Shown piece by piece: positions 12,375 to 24,176 of a DNA stretch of 64,000 nucleotides. A model generated the notes under the pieces. The model did not search any database, was not told the DNA's origin, and was given only the letters and a program-made list of their open reading frames with translations. Source of the stretch: Tilletia caries (Eukaryota; Basidiomycota; Exobasidiomycetes; Tilletiales; Tilletiaceae); NCBI GenBank assembly GCA_032718865.1, contig JALUTQ010000037.1:124001-188000 (forward strand), written 5' to 3'. Made by a program: the position numbers and the translations under genes. Positions within the stretch are counted from its first letter, which is position 1. Each line of letters begins with the position of its first letter.

Positions 12375-12847
12375 CTAGGCCCCGAAACCGTCTGTGAGAA
12401 AGCGAGAGTAGGAACGAGTGTGTGTCAGTGAAGAGTCTGGAGCACCGAAGATGAGAGGGTGAAGAAGGTACTCACAAAGGGTGCGACCCTGGCGCTTGAG
12501 TGCGTAGACGACGTCAAGGGATGTGACAGTCTTGCGCTTGGCGTGCTCGGTGTAGGTGACTGAGTCACGGATGACGGACTCGAGGAAGAGCTTGAGGACA
12601 CCGCGGGTCTCGTCGTAGATGAGGCCAGAGATACGCTTGACACCACCACGACGTGCGAGACGGCGGATTGCGGGCTTGGTGATACCTTGGATGTTGTCAC
12701 GAAGAATCTGTGAGATGCGAGAGATGGATGTCAGTGGATGGGAGCAAGGCATCGGAGCGAAGGTGGGAAGGAGGTGAGACTGACCTTGCGGTGACGCTTG
12801 GCTCCACCCTTGCCGAGACCCTTTCCACCCTTTCCGCGACCGGACAT
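12375..12847 (-). CDS. Histone H4
   Basis: Core histone H4, which pairs with H3 in the nucleosome. Three exons on the minus strand: 12847-12785 (N-terminal tail [20 protein letters not shown]), 12707-12476 (histone fold) and 12391-12375 (last residues YGFGA). The acetylatable lysines of the tail are all present, as is the fold core [18 protein letters not shown]. The protein is 103 residues, the standard length. Deviations from the usual fungal sequence are modest: [20 protein letters not shown] and the final alanine instead of glycine. The tiny 17-bp last exon was assigned because the spliced frame restores the conserved C terminus. The gene is divergent from H3, and both share the 1.3-kb interval with the ACGCGT cluster. 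Confidence 0.97.
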
Positions 12848-12985
12848 GTTGTGTGAGTTGTTGTTGGGGGGGGTTGGTGGGGAAGTTGAGAGAAGGCTGG
12901 TGGTGTGGAAGGTGGCAAGTGCTGCGGAATGCTTGTGAGCTGGTGAGGGAGAAAAGATGTTGTGGACGAGGGCGAGAGCGTCCAG

Positions 12986-12993
12986 CTCTTATA
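12986..12993 (-). promoter_or_regulatory. Possible TATA box of histone H4
   Basis: On the minus strand the sequence reads GGTATAAGAGC about 140 bp upstream of the H4 start codon, a reasonable distance for a TATA element in a filamentous fungus. Confidence 0.4.
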
Positions 12994-13061
12994 CCATTTT
13001 GCTTCGGGGGCTCGGCGTGTTCTCGAGCCAACCGAAAACCGCATGTGTCACACGAAATGCA

Positions 13062-13998
13062 ACGCGTCGTGAGGGGCACTGCAGCAGCACATCCACCAGC
13101 AGGCCGGGTCGCACTCTAAATTTCTCATCGGTCCTTTGTCCCCCTCCCGCGCGTCATCCCGATCCGGGCATCAGAGCAGTGTTCAGCGCGTGCATTACGC
13201 CACTGAAAACTCAAACCAACCAACGCGTCGGAGCACTTTGAGTTGTTCTGTCGCGTGGCCTTTCCTCTTCGGAGCGTTTTCCCAAGAGGGTGACGCGACG
13301 CGAAAGTGGGTGACACACTGAGTCATTGACTGGAACACTCATCACGTGACTGCTGTCACCCTTTTGTCATCCACTTCATGTCACCCATGTCATCCTTGTC
13401 ACCACCTTCCACAGTGAAGCACCAGAGGCCTTTGTACACGATGGGAAGCTTTCTTTGCATCGATAAGATGTGAGTCGTACTTCGTCATGACTACCGAGAG
13501 GCTCTGTTGGTGGGCTTGGAGGAGAACACTGCTGAAGGGTGGGTGATTGTCAGGAAAGGAGGGAAGTGTTGCTGTCAAGAGGTGTGCTGCTCCAAAAGGC
13601 CACGTCAGCGCTCATGTGGTCTGCAACGCGTTGCTTTGCCACGTGGTCTTTCTCTCGAACCGATGCGAGACGCGTCTTGCGGGGAAAAGTCCACGTGGTC
13701 GTTTCATGTCGCGTCGACCCAACACCTTTCTCGCGTGGCAAGAATCGACGCGTCTGCAGATCGACGCGTCGAGACCAACACTTTAGAATCCAATCTAGTA
13801 GGCGCGTCCACTGCCCAGCTGCGTCATTCAAGCACTACAGCAGAGCCCCAGCAGAAGCTTTCGCACTCAAAGCCACTTCGGGGCGCGTGTTCCGGGCAGT
13901 GCGCCAGTGTGTCTTGTCACTACCTGACGCGTCTGCCGTCGGACCAAAATTTTGTGTTTGGAGACGCGTCTTTCATGTGCCCCAGGAAGGAGACGCGT
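13062..13998. promoter_or_regulatory. Nine ACGCGT (MCB) boxes between divergent H4 and H3
   Basis: ACGCGT occurs at 13062, 13223, 13626, 13670, 13748, 13764, 13927, 13964 and 13993 (first base of each). Most are in the longer form GACGCGTC or AGACGCGT. ACGCGT is the MluI cell-cycle box, bound in ascomycete yeasts by the Mbp1/Swi6-type MBF complex that drives late-G1/S transcription. Histone genes are classic S-phase genes. Position and density suggest a bidirectional S-phase promoter. Seven of nine boxes lie within 540 bp of the H3 start. Function is inferred, the motif count is direct. Confidence 0.75.
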
Positions 13999-14162
13999 TC
14001 TGCCCGTCTGCCCACTGCACCTCGATCCGTACATAAGGCGAGCGAATTCAGCACCAACCCCATCCAGCTCTCTCCATCACATCTTCTCCATCTCACCCAC
14101 ACTCCACCTCAACACTCCTCCTCCACCACCACCAACACCTCGTCTGCTACAACCTCAACACA

Positions 14163-14737
<575 letters not shown>

Positions 14738-15622
14738 ATCTTCCGCGCCATCTTGGTGAGTCACACCTCTCTCTGTTTCCTTCCATCCTCTGCGCCTGTC
14801 GCTGACCACTCGGTCCTTTCCTCCCCTCCCCCTCAGATCCGCGCCCGGATACTCCACTCAGTTTCGACTCGCTCACCCACTGCCGGGCGATGACCCCAAC
14901 AGCAGGCTACTTCCACCTGCTTGTACTCCCTTATGAATCGCCTATGCTTTTCACCTCTCATGTACTACTAGTCCACAGCAACACACCTTTGTTTCTCACA
15001 CATCTACTCCACGCCTGATGACTGCTTGGCTCCGAACTGTCTTGATAGCATTGTCCTCAGCAGCATCACTATCGCGCGCGCGTCTTCAAGCTTCAAGTGC
15101 AAAGAGCTATCGAGCAAGTACTACACCTTCGCGACTCGGCCCTGATCGACTTGTTCAAGAGCACGGGACAGCGCGATGGAAGACATCGAGCAAGGACTCC
15201 AGGCCCTGGCGACGCGGCCATTATTGGTTTGCTGAGCAGCACGGAAGGGAACAACGGCCGAGGTGTGGTGGGTGATGGATTCATACCGATTGCTGCCGCC
15301 CCGGTCTCTGTACCTCCTGGCGAGAATTTCAGCTCGAGCAAAGCCAAGACGACCGCCTGGACGGACGTGAGCGACGCGCGACGAGCGACGAACGCGCAAC
15401 GGAGCGGTCCTCAAGCAGGTCTGCATCGAGCCCGAGCGGCGACTTCGAAGCGCCAGGTGGGACGATTGCTCTTTTCCAGACGAAAGCGATTTTTGGGCGA
15501 CTTTGCCAACTGAAAGCTGCCACTTTGGTTCCCGAAAACGGCGCCACGGGCAGACGCCGTCCCAAACAACGACGCGGAGGACCTCACGCAGCAGCAGGAC
15601 CATCATCCATCCGGCTCCCACC
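14738..15622. other. Intergenic between H3 and the Ran-binding gene
   Basis: Contains the H3 3' region with a gtgagt/cag intron-like segment just after the stop (about 14755-14836), suggesting a spliced 3' UTR. Open frames at 15097-15513 (plus) and 15121-15804 (minus) overlap each other and resemble nothing known, so neither is called. Confidence 0.5.
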
Positions 15623-16765
15623 ATGACAAGCCCGCCCTCACCAACCACGTCCGGCGACGACCACGACCGCAAGGCCTTCAAGCGCGATCGCGAGTCAGAT
15701 CCAATATCGCAGCAGGTGAGCGCGCTCCCGAAACGGCGGTCGTTGCGATTCCATGCTGATCTCTTTCTCTTACATCCGCTTTCCTCGTCCTTCACAGCCG
15801 ACAACGCCGTCAGAAACGATCCCGGCTAAGAAGAATCGCGTCGAGCTACCACGGACACAGGCGTTCGGCTTCAGCTCATTTGCTAAAGGATCTGCCTTCG
15901 GCACAGCCGCTGCAGGCGCATCTGCGCTTTCGTCCACGACATTGGCATCGGGTTCCAAATCCGCCTTTGACGCCGGGTCCACAGACGCACCTTCCTCGTC
16001 CAAGTCCGCAGAACCTTTCGGCTCGTCGCTATCCGCGCAAAGTTCGTCAGCTGCTACATCAGGGACGTCTTCAGGTTCGAAATCACCTGCGCAAGCCGAT
16101 GTCGTCCGCTCGTCTGTAGGTATCACCGGCGAGGAGGCGGAACGGACAATCTTCTCTGCTCGCGGTCGACTGTTCGAGATGGAACCTGCCAGTCAGAATT
16201 GGAAGGAACGAGGGACTGGCACAATCAAGTGTAACGTCCCAAACGAAAGAGTGGGCGGTCTGTTTGGTGCGACCAGAGGGTCCTCAACACCAGGAACGGG
16301 GAAGGCACGGTCGCCTCCGCGATTAGGTGAGTTGCTAGACAATCGAGATCCAGGCGTCCTTCTGTGCCTCGACAAGCTGACCCCCTTTCCATGGCTCTTA
16401 TCTGCTCTCCACAGTCATGCGCACAGAGGGTGTGCTTCGACTGATATTGAACGTCATTCTCTTCCCTGGGATGTCCGTCGAGCTGGCTCAGGAAAAGTTC
16501 GTGCGCTTTGTGGCATTTGAAGACAACAAGCTCGTACATTTCGCCGTCAGGGTACGTCGTTCAACGTAGTTCAGAATCGTTCGGAACTGACGATACTGAT
16601 CCCTTGCTGTGAACTCATTTACAGATGCCTCAACCAAAAGTCGCTGAAGAGCTTTTTGACACGATCAAGAGCCGAATTCCCGCTTCCTCAAATCTGCCCC
16701 CGGCTCAGTCCAGTACAGAGCAACCTGCCAAACAAGAGAAGAACGATAAGGCGGACAAACAATGA
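15623..16765 (+). CDS. Ran-binding protein of the Yrb2/RanBP3 type
   Basis: Nuclear Ran-GTP-binding cofactor for CRM1/exportin-dependent export (role known for Yrb2/Hba1/RanBP3, inferred here). Exons: 15623-15715, 15799-16326, about 16414-16551 and 16625-16765. The N-terminal half is Ser/Ala/Gly-rich with FG-like pieces ([20 protein letters not shown]) as in Yrb2. The C-terminal half is a RanBD1 domain: [39 protein letters not shown], and [18 protein letters not shown]. The end is a charged [10 protein letters not shown] tail. The in-frame ATG at 15503 would add 40 residues. I prefer 15623 because of its better start context. It lies head to tail with H3 and converges on the thiolase gene. 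Confidence 0.88.
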
Positions 16766-17313
16766 TCGAGCTGCTTCAACCGGCTCGAGCTGCATCGACG
16801 AATCAAAAGGCGCATCCGACGCTCTGTGCATACATTCAAATCAAGATACATATTCCCAATCGTGGCACAGTCAATTTGTGCGCCGCCAGGCGCCAGTGGC
16901 CCAAACACAGATACAGACACCCAAGGCCTCATCTACAACCTAGAATGACCGATAAGCTTGTTCTTCTTACGGGCACGCTTCTCAAGCATGAATCATGCGG
17001 ACTGTGCATCAAGAATCCTTTCACAACATTTCATCGCCGTCGCGCTCTGGATCTCAGAGAAATTGCTTCGATTCGTCCAGGTAAACACGTGAAAAGGAAA
17101 GAGAAGTGTAGACTAGAATGAAGAGACCGTAAGAAGAGGGAATGACGCTTGCCAAGTCCAGCCAATAAGCATGCGATGGATTCCTTGAAAATATGATCGC
17201 CGCTACATGGATGGCGAAGCTCCTTTTTGAAGAAGGAGGCGAGCTCGTTGGATGCCCGCTCGTCCCAGTTGAAGAATCGAAGTGATCGATCTCGACACGA
17301 GGCGTTTGAGCGC
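16766..17313. other. Intergenic between convergent genes
   Basis: The 3' regions of the Ran-binding and thiolase genes. No other feature seen. Confidence 0.6.
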
Positions 17314-19168
17314 TTACTGCTCGCTCACAATGACGGAAGCCTGGAAAGCAGGGAAAGGTCAGTCGAAGATCGGGATTTGCCGTCTCAATAAGCAAAGAAG
17401 AGACTCACCATGCCCACTGGAGCGCGGGAAAGAGGTTCGAGTGAAGAAAGAGAGAATAAAGAGACAAAAGATGATCAGTTGGCATGCCGACGTCCAGTAC
17501 ATGGGCGTTTTCGGTATACTCACTTCCGGTACCTACAAACGCGTACGTAAGGGAAAGGGAGAGGGAAAACATTGTGCTCAGTACGATAAATCATCAGAAT
17601 GTTGACGTGACACTTCTGGAGACTCACCGATGCACATGGAAGTCACAATGAACTTCTTGTTCTCACGCTTTGCCTCAGCCAAACCAGTGGCGATCTGGCG
17701 GGCACCAGTGCAGCCGAGAGGGTGGCCCATGGCAATGGCACCACCGACGGGGTTAACCTTCTTGGGGTCAATACCGGCCTTCTGCACGGAGTAGACGGCC
17801 TGGGACGCGAAAGCCTCGTTGATCTCGAAGATGTCAATGTCATCGTTGGTGAGACCGGTGAGCTCGAGAACGCGGGGGATGGCGAATGCTGGCCCGACGC
17901 CCATGACGCGCGGGGGAACCTGTAAAAAAGTTTAACAGTCGGATCAGTACTTCCGTCGCGAGGATTCTGGTTATATGATGAGGCGCGCTGGCGTGGCACA
18001 AGCCAAGGAGCGGCTGTGGCAAGAAGGGTCACTTTGATACGTACACCAACAACGGCAGCCTGGACCCACTTTCCGATGATTGGTAGGCCGAGCTTCTTGG
18101 CGACACTGCGGCGGGCAAGGAGAACAGCGGCGGCACCGTCGGAAACCTGGGACGCGTTACCGGCAGTGGTGGTACCGGTCTTGGAGAAGGCGGGCTTCAG
18201 CTTGCCCAGGCTCTCCTTGGTGACACCCTCTCGGATGCCGTCGTCGGAGTCAATGGTGCGCTCGTTACCCTCCTCGTCCTCGTACTTGATGGTAACAATC
18301 TCGGACTTGAACTTGCCAGCCTTTTGGGCGGCGGCGGCCTTCTGGTAGGACTCAGCGGCGAAGGTGTCCTGGGCGTCCCGGGAGATGTCGTTCTCTGCGG
18401 CAACGTTCTCGGAGGTGATGCCCATGGGGGCGAGGCAGTCGGTAGCCTCCTCGTTCTCCATGACAGCGTCGGACATCTTCTCGGGCATGACACCGGCACC
18501 GTAGTTCTGGGTCATGGACTCAACACCAGCACCTGTGAGAAAGCATTTTCAGGACGCGTTTTGAGGAAATCGCGTCAGAACTACGCAATAAAAGGGTATA
18601 ACTATTGCATATGCTCACCGATACCAATGTCGATTTGGCCACACAGAATCTCGTTGGCGATCTGGTTGGTAGCGGCAAGGCCGGACGAGCATTGACGGTT
18701 GATGGAGTTGACAGCGGTGGTGTTGGGGAAACCGGCCCAGAGGACGGCCATACGGGCAACGGTTGCACCACCGCCGGGGGGGAGAACGTTACCGACGGCA
18801 ATGTCCTCGACAAGCTTGGGGTCAATCTTGGATTGCGCGATGACACCCTTGAGGACCTGGCCGAGGATCTCCTCAGGGCAAGCCTGAGAGAGACCGCCCT
18901 TCTTGCCGCGGGTCATGGGCGATCGGAGAGCAGTGACGATGACGACTGGCAGCCATCAACAGGAAGAATGCAGAAGCGTCAGAAAATCGTCACCGAAATG
19001 CTTATCGCTGGCGGGCAGAAGAAAGTGGGGGATGGAAGATCTGCCCCGCGCCGCGTTCCCTCATCCCACGGCCGGCCTCACTTTCTTCTGCCCCGCACTC
19101 GTTGGATACTCACCATCGTCGTCGTGCTTCTGGAGGATGGCGGACTTTCCCTTGGGTTGAGCGACCAT
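17314..19168 (-). CDS. 3-ketoacyl-CoA thiolase (acetyl-CoA acyltransferase)
   Basis: Cleaves 3-ketoacyl-CoA with CoA to acetyl-CoA and a shortened acyl-CoA in fatty-acid beta-oxidation. Exons on the minus strand: about 19168-19116, 18945-18620, 18531-18045, 17920-17627, then two exons of 8-9 bp (near 17535 and 17427) and the last one ending at 17314. The nucleophile is in SINRQCSSGLAA (about residue 92). Also present are the family motifs EINEAFASQ and GGAIAMGHPLGCTGAR (catalytic His), and the second cysteine in MCIGTGMGMA. That last motif is only restored by splicing through the two micro-exons, which supports them. The C terminus is IVSEQ, not a PTS1, and no clear N-terminal PTS2 is visible. 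Location (peroxisome, cytosol or mitochondrion) is therefore uncertain. The thiolase fold and full length of about 415 residues are clear. Confidence 0.93.
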
Positions 19169-20115
19169 GGTTGGCAGTGTTGATTAGAATGGAGCGGGGA
19201 AGGAGGGAGAAGTATTAGCAGAAGAAGTGGTGGTGGTTTTCTTCAGGGGACGTGAGCCGGGTGTGCGTGTCGCTTTTTATACGAGTACGCCCCCCCCGCT
19301 TTGGATCCAGGCAGCTCGGCGCGAGTGTTGTTCGCCGTGAAAGCTTCTTGGACATGGAAGCCGATCGATCACTCGCCGCGTGGTCTTCCTTGATCCGGTT
19401 ACTCCGGTCCATCAAATCCGCCGAAACACCACGACCTGTCAACGGTGAATCCGTGATGAAGGTCGCGCTCCGGCTGGCCCTGGCGCCTGGACGCCTGGAC
19501 GCCTGCATGCTCAGCGGCGGCCAGCGCTGAGCGCTCGACGGACCGTTGACGGCTCCTGACTAGCTTTCGCTGCCGGTGGTGCGAGAGCAAACGGCCGTAC
19601 GGGGGGTTCAGATGGCCGACAGCTCGAGGTCCAGGCAGCGCATTTTACCCAGTCTCCCAGCGACCAGACATGGGTAACTACATACAGACCCGCGGAGAAG
19701 GTGCGCGACATTAACAAAGATATTTACTGACTGGAATTTGATGTGTAGAGAAATGTCCCTGCGGCTTGTGCCCGTAACTTATGTATGTACATGATGCGCA
19801 GACGGCTTGTCCCCAATCCAGGGAAAGTGTCGCTTCGAACCGCTTGCGGATCTTTGGGAGGGAGAATTGCAGATCGTGAAAGGCGTCAAAGGTTGGAGAG
19901 GTGCCTTGAGAGAGTGAGAGAGAACGACTTTGGTTCTTGCATTCCAGGGATCGAGCGAGCTTGCGATGCCGGCGAGGGAGATCTGAACGTCCGTTGTTGG
20001 TGAAAAAGAGAGAGAGAGAGCCTGCGTGTATTTTTGAAGGGTGCAAGAGCGCGGCGGCAGGCCATGCGTCGCCAAATGACGAAAATAACACAGAGCGACC
20101 GCAGTCGAGAATCCT
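19169..20115. other. Intergenic upstream of the thiolase
   Basis: Thiolase promoter region, followed by the 3' flank of the metalloprotease gene. No additional gene recognised. Confidence 0.6.
19272..19281 (-). promoter_or_regulatory. Probable TATA box of the thiolase gene
   Basis: On the minus strand the sequence reads TATAAAAAGC about 105 bp upstream of the thiolase start codon. Confidence 0.5.
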
Positions 20116-23100
20116 TCAATGGCGAGCTGGGGGTGGTGGTGGGCCTGGTGGCGGCGCGTAGCCCATCTGCGGTCCTTGATAAGGATTGCTGGCTGCGTAC
20201 CCGTTGTGGCCGTTCATGTTTCCATTCGTTCCGTTCCACGCGGAGGGGTCGACCCAGCCACTTGGGGGTCGGCTGCTTCCACCAGAACGGATACGGCCTT
20301 GTTGGTACGAAGTCGACGGCGCGGTTCGATTATGCCCTCTTCTGAAGCAACGATTGAAAATGCACTTCAGGATGCTCCATAGCAGCAAAAGTATCAAAAG
20401 CCTGTGGGAGGTGTGGGTGAAGACATTACATTCAGTTTCGCATTCCTCCACAGAAGAACGTCACGATTTCTACCGGACAGAACTCACCCTACGACGATGG
20501 TGACAGGGATCGATATGCGCTGGTTGTCACGGAACCAGCCCTTGAAGACGTCTTGCCAAGAGCCTCTCTGCAAGTTCGTGTGCATGTCAGCGTCAGCTGA
20601 TGGGTGTCGGAAGCACAGCGAGGAAGAGAGGGGGGAAACTCACCCGACAGTCTCCGTTGTCACACCGCCCACCCCATCGACAAGGCGTACCATCGATAAA
20701 GGTCTGCTGCAGTACCAAGCACGACGCGAAATTGTCCGGGTCACGGCAAGCTATCGAACAGCCAGTGTCGAAGCTCGTTGAGCAAGCTTGGCTCAGGCCC
20801 AGACTCGAGCCTGCCTGTTGGCACTGTTGATCACGACTGGTGCAGACGCCACGAGCACACTGCAGCCCAGAGGCACAGCTCTCACCGTCGGGCTTCGTGA
20901 CATCCGTAGGGCACTCTGCACTCGTTCCGGAGCAGGTCTCAGCAACGTCGCATCGTCCGTCCACTGCAGGGCGGCAAACCGTCGAGTTGGAGGAGAAGCT
21001 GCATGAGGAGCTGCAGCATGCGCTCGATGTCGGATCGCAGACAGCACCAGAGGCGAAGCGGCACTGCGATGTGCAGCATCGGGATCCGTTCGGACCTGCA
21101 TCGCACTCTTCACCGGGTTCCAGAATGCTGAGAGTAGCAAGGAAATGTCAGCAAAATCAACATCTTCGCCATGAGACACGCGCCTTGACTTACCCGTTGC
21201 CACACTGCTGTGTACTCAGTGTCGCACGCTGCCCTGGCGCTACAACGCATGATGTGTTCAATCCTCGTCCGAGGAGAGAGCAGATGTTGCCGATGGAACA
21301 GGGACTGAAGGCAGTCGCACTTCCACTGGAGGACGGGTTCATGACGAAGCCACCACCGGCGTCGCAGCTCGAAGTCGAACGAGGACAGCAAGTCGCACCG
21401 CCAAACTGGGCGCCTTGACGGGCTGAATTGCTGGTCAATGAGCACGAGGTCGTGCAGTCATGCACGGCACCGAAGTTGTGCCCAATCTGTAACAAGGAAA
21501 ATAATGTTCAGCTTTGCAAGCGCATTATACTTAAGACTCAGAACAACTCACCTCGTGCGCAATGATCTGAGATTCTATAGTGGTGCTAGCTGTGACACCA
21601 GTACCGCTCACGCTGTCACTGCTGCTTGACGAGACTCCAGTCCTGCAAACGGTGCCAAGCCTGAAAGAATGGACATCGGTCAAAGACGTCAGGACTTTGT
21701 CCGCAGACGATCAAGGCGCCCAAAGGGAAATACTCACCAAGCGACGCCGACTTCGGTACCTGTAGCGCATGCAGTGAGAAGGTGCCAAAGACCCGTGCTG
21801 CCATCCTGGGTACCACGCCACCGACTGAAAGCGCTCAGTCGCTCATCGAGCGTGAAGCTGTTCGAGCACGGAGCATTCCACTCCTCGCTGCTGGACGGGG
21901 TGGACGGACAAGACGCGCTGCGCACTTCCAACGCGGTGACACCCAGGCTGACGTTGAAGGTCGACCGATAGAGTGCGCTTACGCTGTTCATGTTGGTGAG
22001 CAGGCGGCGGCGGACTGCATTTTCGTCGCCACCGAAGCGGCCCGAGTAGGAGCAGTCGGCTGCAAGGCCGATGTAGACCACGCGGGCGGAGGCCGGGCAG
22101 CCTGTGGTCGAGCCAATTTCGGAGATGTAGGAAGTGTTGGCGCCGCTTCCAGCGATATCGTTGCCTGACTGCCGACGGATGGGGGCTTCGTATGAGAAGC
22201 GGGTGGAAGAATCGCGTGCTTCCAAAGGCTCGCCTTCCACATCGACCGCCCGGCGACGGTCGGCCAGTGGCAGAAGATCTGTAAAGAGAGAGCGGCTGAA
22301 GAGCGAAGAGGGCGATGCGGTTTTGGCAACGAAGAAGCTGAGTGGCGAGCGCGAAAATTCGTCATTGTTCTTTTCGGTCAAGAAGAGGGGATTGTTGACG
22401 TTGAAGTCATGCGAGTCGGCGCTGCAGCCTGCACCGGCCGGGTTGAGACCAGACTGTCGGGTCTCGGTGCGGCGAACGGAGCGGAGCTCCGCTTCTTCAT
22501 CCTCGTTGACCATGTCGCTCATGCGGTGGATGATGATGGAATCTTCTTCGAGGTCGCGTCGAGAGCGGGTGAGGATTGGGTCGAGAGGCGAGCGCACAGC
22601 GGCGTATGTCGAAGCGGTGCTGATGAAGTGGACATTGTCGTTCCAGTCAAACGTGCCCTCGAAGGATGGCGATCGGCCTTGCAAAGAGCCGTCATCATGG
22701 ACGATGCTAAAAGGAAATGTGAAGGGAGGGTAAAGAGGCATTAGACCACAAGCGATCAAGCCAAGTCAACAAGGCAGGACGACTCACATGGCTGCTCTTC
22801 CTACAACCCCTTCTTCGCTGTCGTCATCAATGGAGCGAGAATGATACAGTTCGCGCTTAACCCCAGCTGCCTCGCGTACCGCCCTGCGGCCACTGTGCGT
22901 GGACTGCACAACTACTCCGTGGTAGGCCTTGACGTCGGATGGAGAGATGCGGTGCTGGGAAGCCGAGCCGGAGTTGACGAGAATGCCGTCCGGGTGGACG
23001 AGGTCGGCGTTGGGCTCGAGATGCAGATGGAAGCGCTGACCAAAGGCGCGGAAGGTGAGGCGGAGCGAGTCTTGGGGCAGCACTGCTTCGGAACGCTCCA

Positions 23101-23407
23101 GCTTTCGGGGCAGGTAGACTTCGCGATCTGGGATTGAGGAATCGCGGGCTTGGTTGAAAACTAGCTTGCGGGTGGAGCTGGTCGAGCCAGAAGTGTCGTC
23201 GCTGCGGCGAGACAGTTGCTGCTGATCGCGCTCCGACGGCTGCCGACTGATGAGGTCGATGGAGATGTCGGAGGCGTGACTCAGCCGCTTGAAGGGCCGT
23301 GGGGGCGAGCTGGAAGCGAGTATCGAATGCGCGGTGGCGAGCCAAAGGAGTGAGATGAGCAGAAGGCAGCGCGAGGCCGGTGATCTGGAGAAGGACCGGC
23401 ACTGCAT
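20116..23407 (-). CDS. ADAM-type membrane metalloprotease (fungal ADM-B-like)
   Basis: A zinc metalloprotease of the reprolysin/ADAM family, type I membrane protein, probably shedding cell-surface proteins. Exon 1 (23407-22788) has a signal peptide (SRCLLLISLLWLATAHS). Exon 2 (22713-21736) holds the rest of the prodomain and the start of the catalytic domain (VVYIGLAADCSYSGRFGG). The next exons carry the zinc site HEIGHNFGAVHD (HExxHNxGxxHD, complete, formed across an intron near 21490-21550), the Cys-rich ATCCPRSTSSCD region, a disintegrin domain with CDVAETCSGTSAECP, a membrane segment (LLILLLLWSILKCIF) and a short cytoplasmic tail rich in Gly, Asn and Pro that ends PPPGPPPPPARH. All catalytic residues are intact, so it should be active. 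Disintegrin plus transmembrane order matches animal and fungal ADAMs. Exon borders in the Cys-rich part are approximate. Confidence 0.9.
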
Positions 23408-24176
23408 CCTGGTGGCAAGGCAAGGCGAGGAGGGCGGATGTTCCGATCGGTGTCGTCCGACGATAGCGCGCGATTACCGAACAGGGAGCGAATAGATATC
23501 GAGACCGGTGCAAAAGCTCACGTCGTCTTCGCTCTATATATAAGGAGAGTGGTGGGTTGAGACTGCAGGAGGAGGAGAGGCAACGAGAGAGCGAGAGAGA
23601 CTGCCAAGCCGAGTCCTTGTCTCGTGTCGGCCGGGTTAGAGTCTTCACTTGGCGGGGGCGAAGAAGAAGACGACGGCGAATGAGTGGGAAACCCGCACGC
23701 GTGATGACCGATGGCAGCGATCCAAGTGAGTGTCGGTGCTGTGGTGCGTGTCAGATACTCAGATACTCAGATGTTGGAGGGGGAAGACATCGCACGACTG
23801 AGGAGAGGCAGCGAAGGGGGAGAGAGCAATTCAGGCACGCCTCCATGTCTTGGCACGACAAATCAAAATATTACATACACACACAACATAAAGCGGTGCA
23901 CACAGCAGTCAGCACGATGCGCTCATGCTGCGAAAGTTGACGTTCACCAAAAGCAGCTCGCCCGTCGCCACCAAGGACCTTATCGCGGTCGTCATTTACT
24001 CACGTGACGCGGAGACTTATTTCGCGTGATCATAGCTGCTTCATGTTCGCGCCTGAACGCGTTCCGCCCGCGCGCTCTCACTGCTCACACCTTTGCAGAC
24101 GCGTTCCATCTTCCACAGTCGACACCGTAAAGTATCCAACTGTCAAGTATCCAAGTGTCGACTATCTCGTCAAATC
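23408..24176. other. Shared upstream region of two divergent genes
   Basis: Lies between the metalloprotease start and the MULE-like gene start. It holds the TATA candidate above and two ACGCGT boxes near 24058 and 24100. Terminal inverted repeats of a MULE were sought here and near 27.9-28.1 kb and not found by eye. Confidence 0.5.
23535..23542 (-). promoter_or_regulatory. Possible TATA box of the metalloprotease gene
   Basis: TATATATA lies 128 bp upstream of the metalloprotease start codon on the minus strand. Confidence 0.45.

Noticed and set aside
15121..15804. 227-codon minus-strand frame
   Set aside because: Antisense to the start of the Ran-binding gene and to unassigned upstream DNA, with Arg/Ser-rich composition typical of shadow frames.
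15770..16126. 118-codon minus-strand acidic frame
   Set aside because: Antisense to the low-complexity part of the Ran-binding protein.
22134..22733. 199-codon plus-strand frame
   Set aside because: Antisense to the catalytic part of the metalloprotease.
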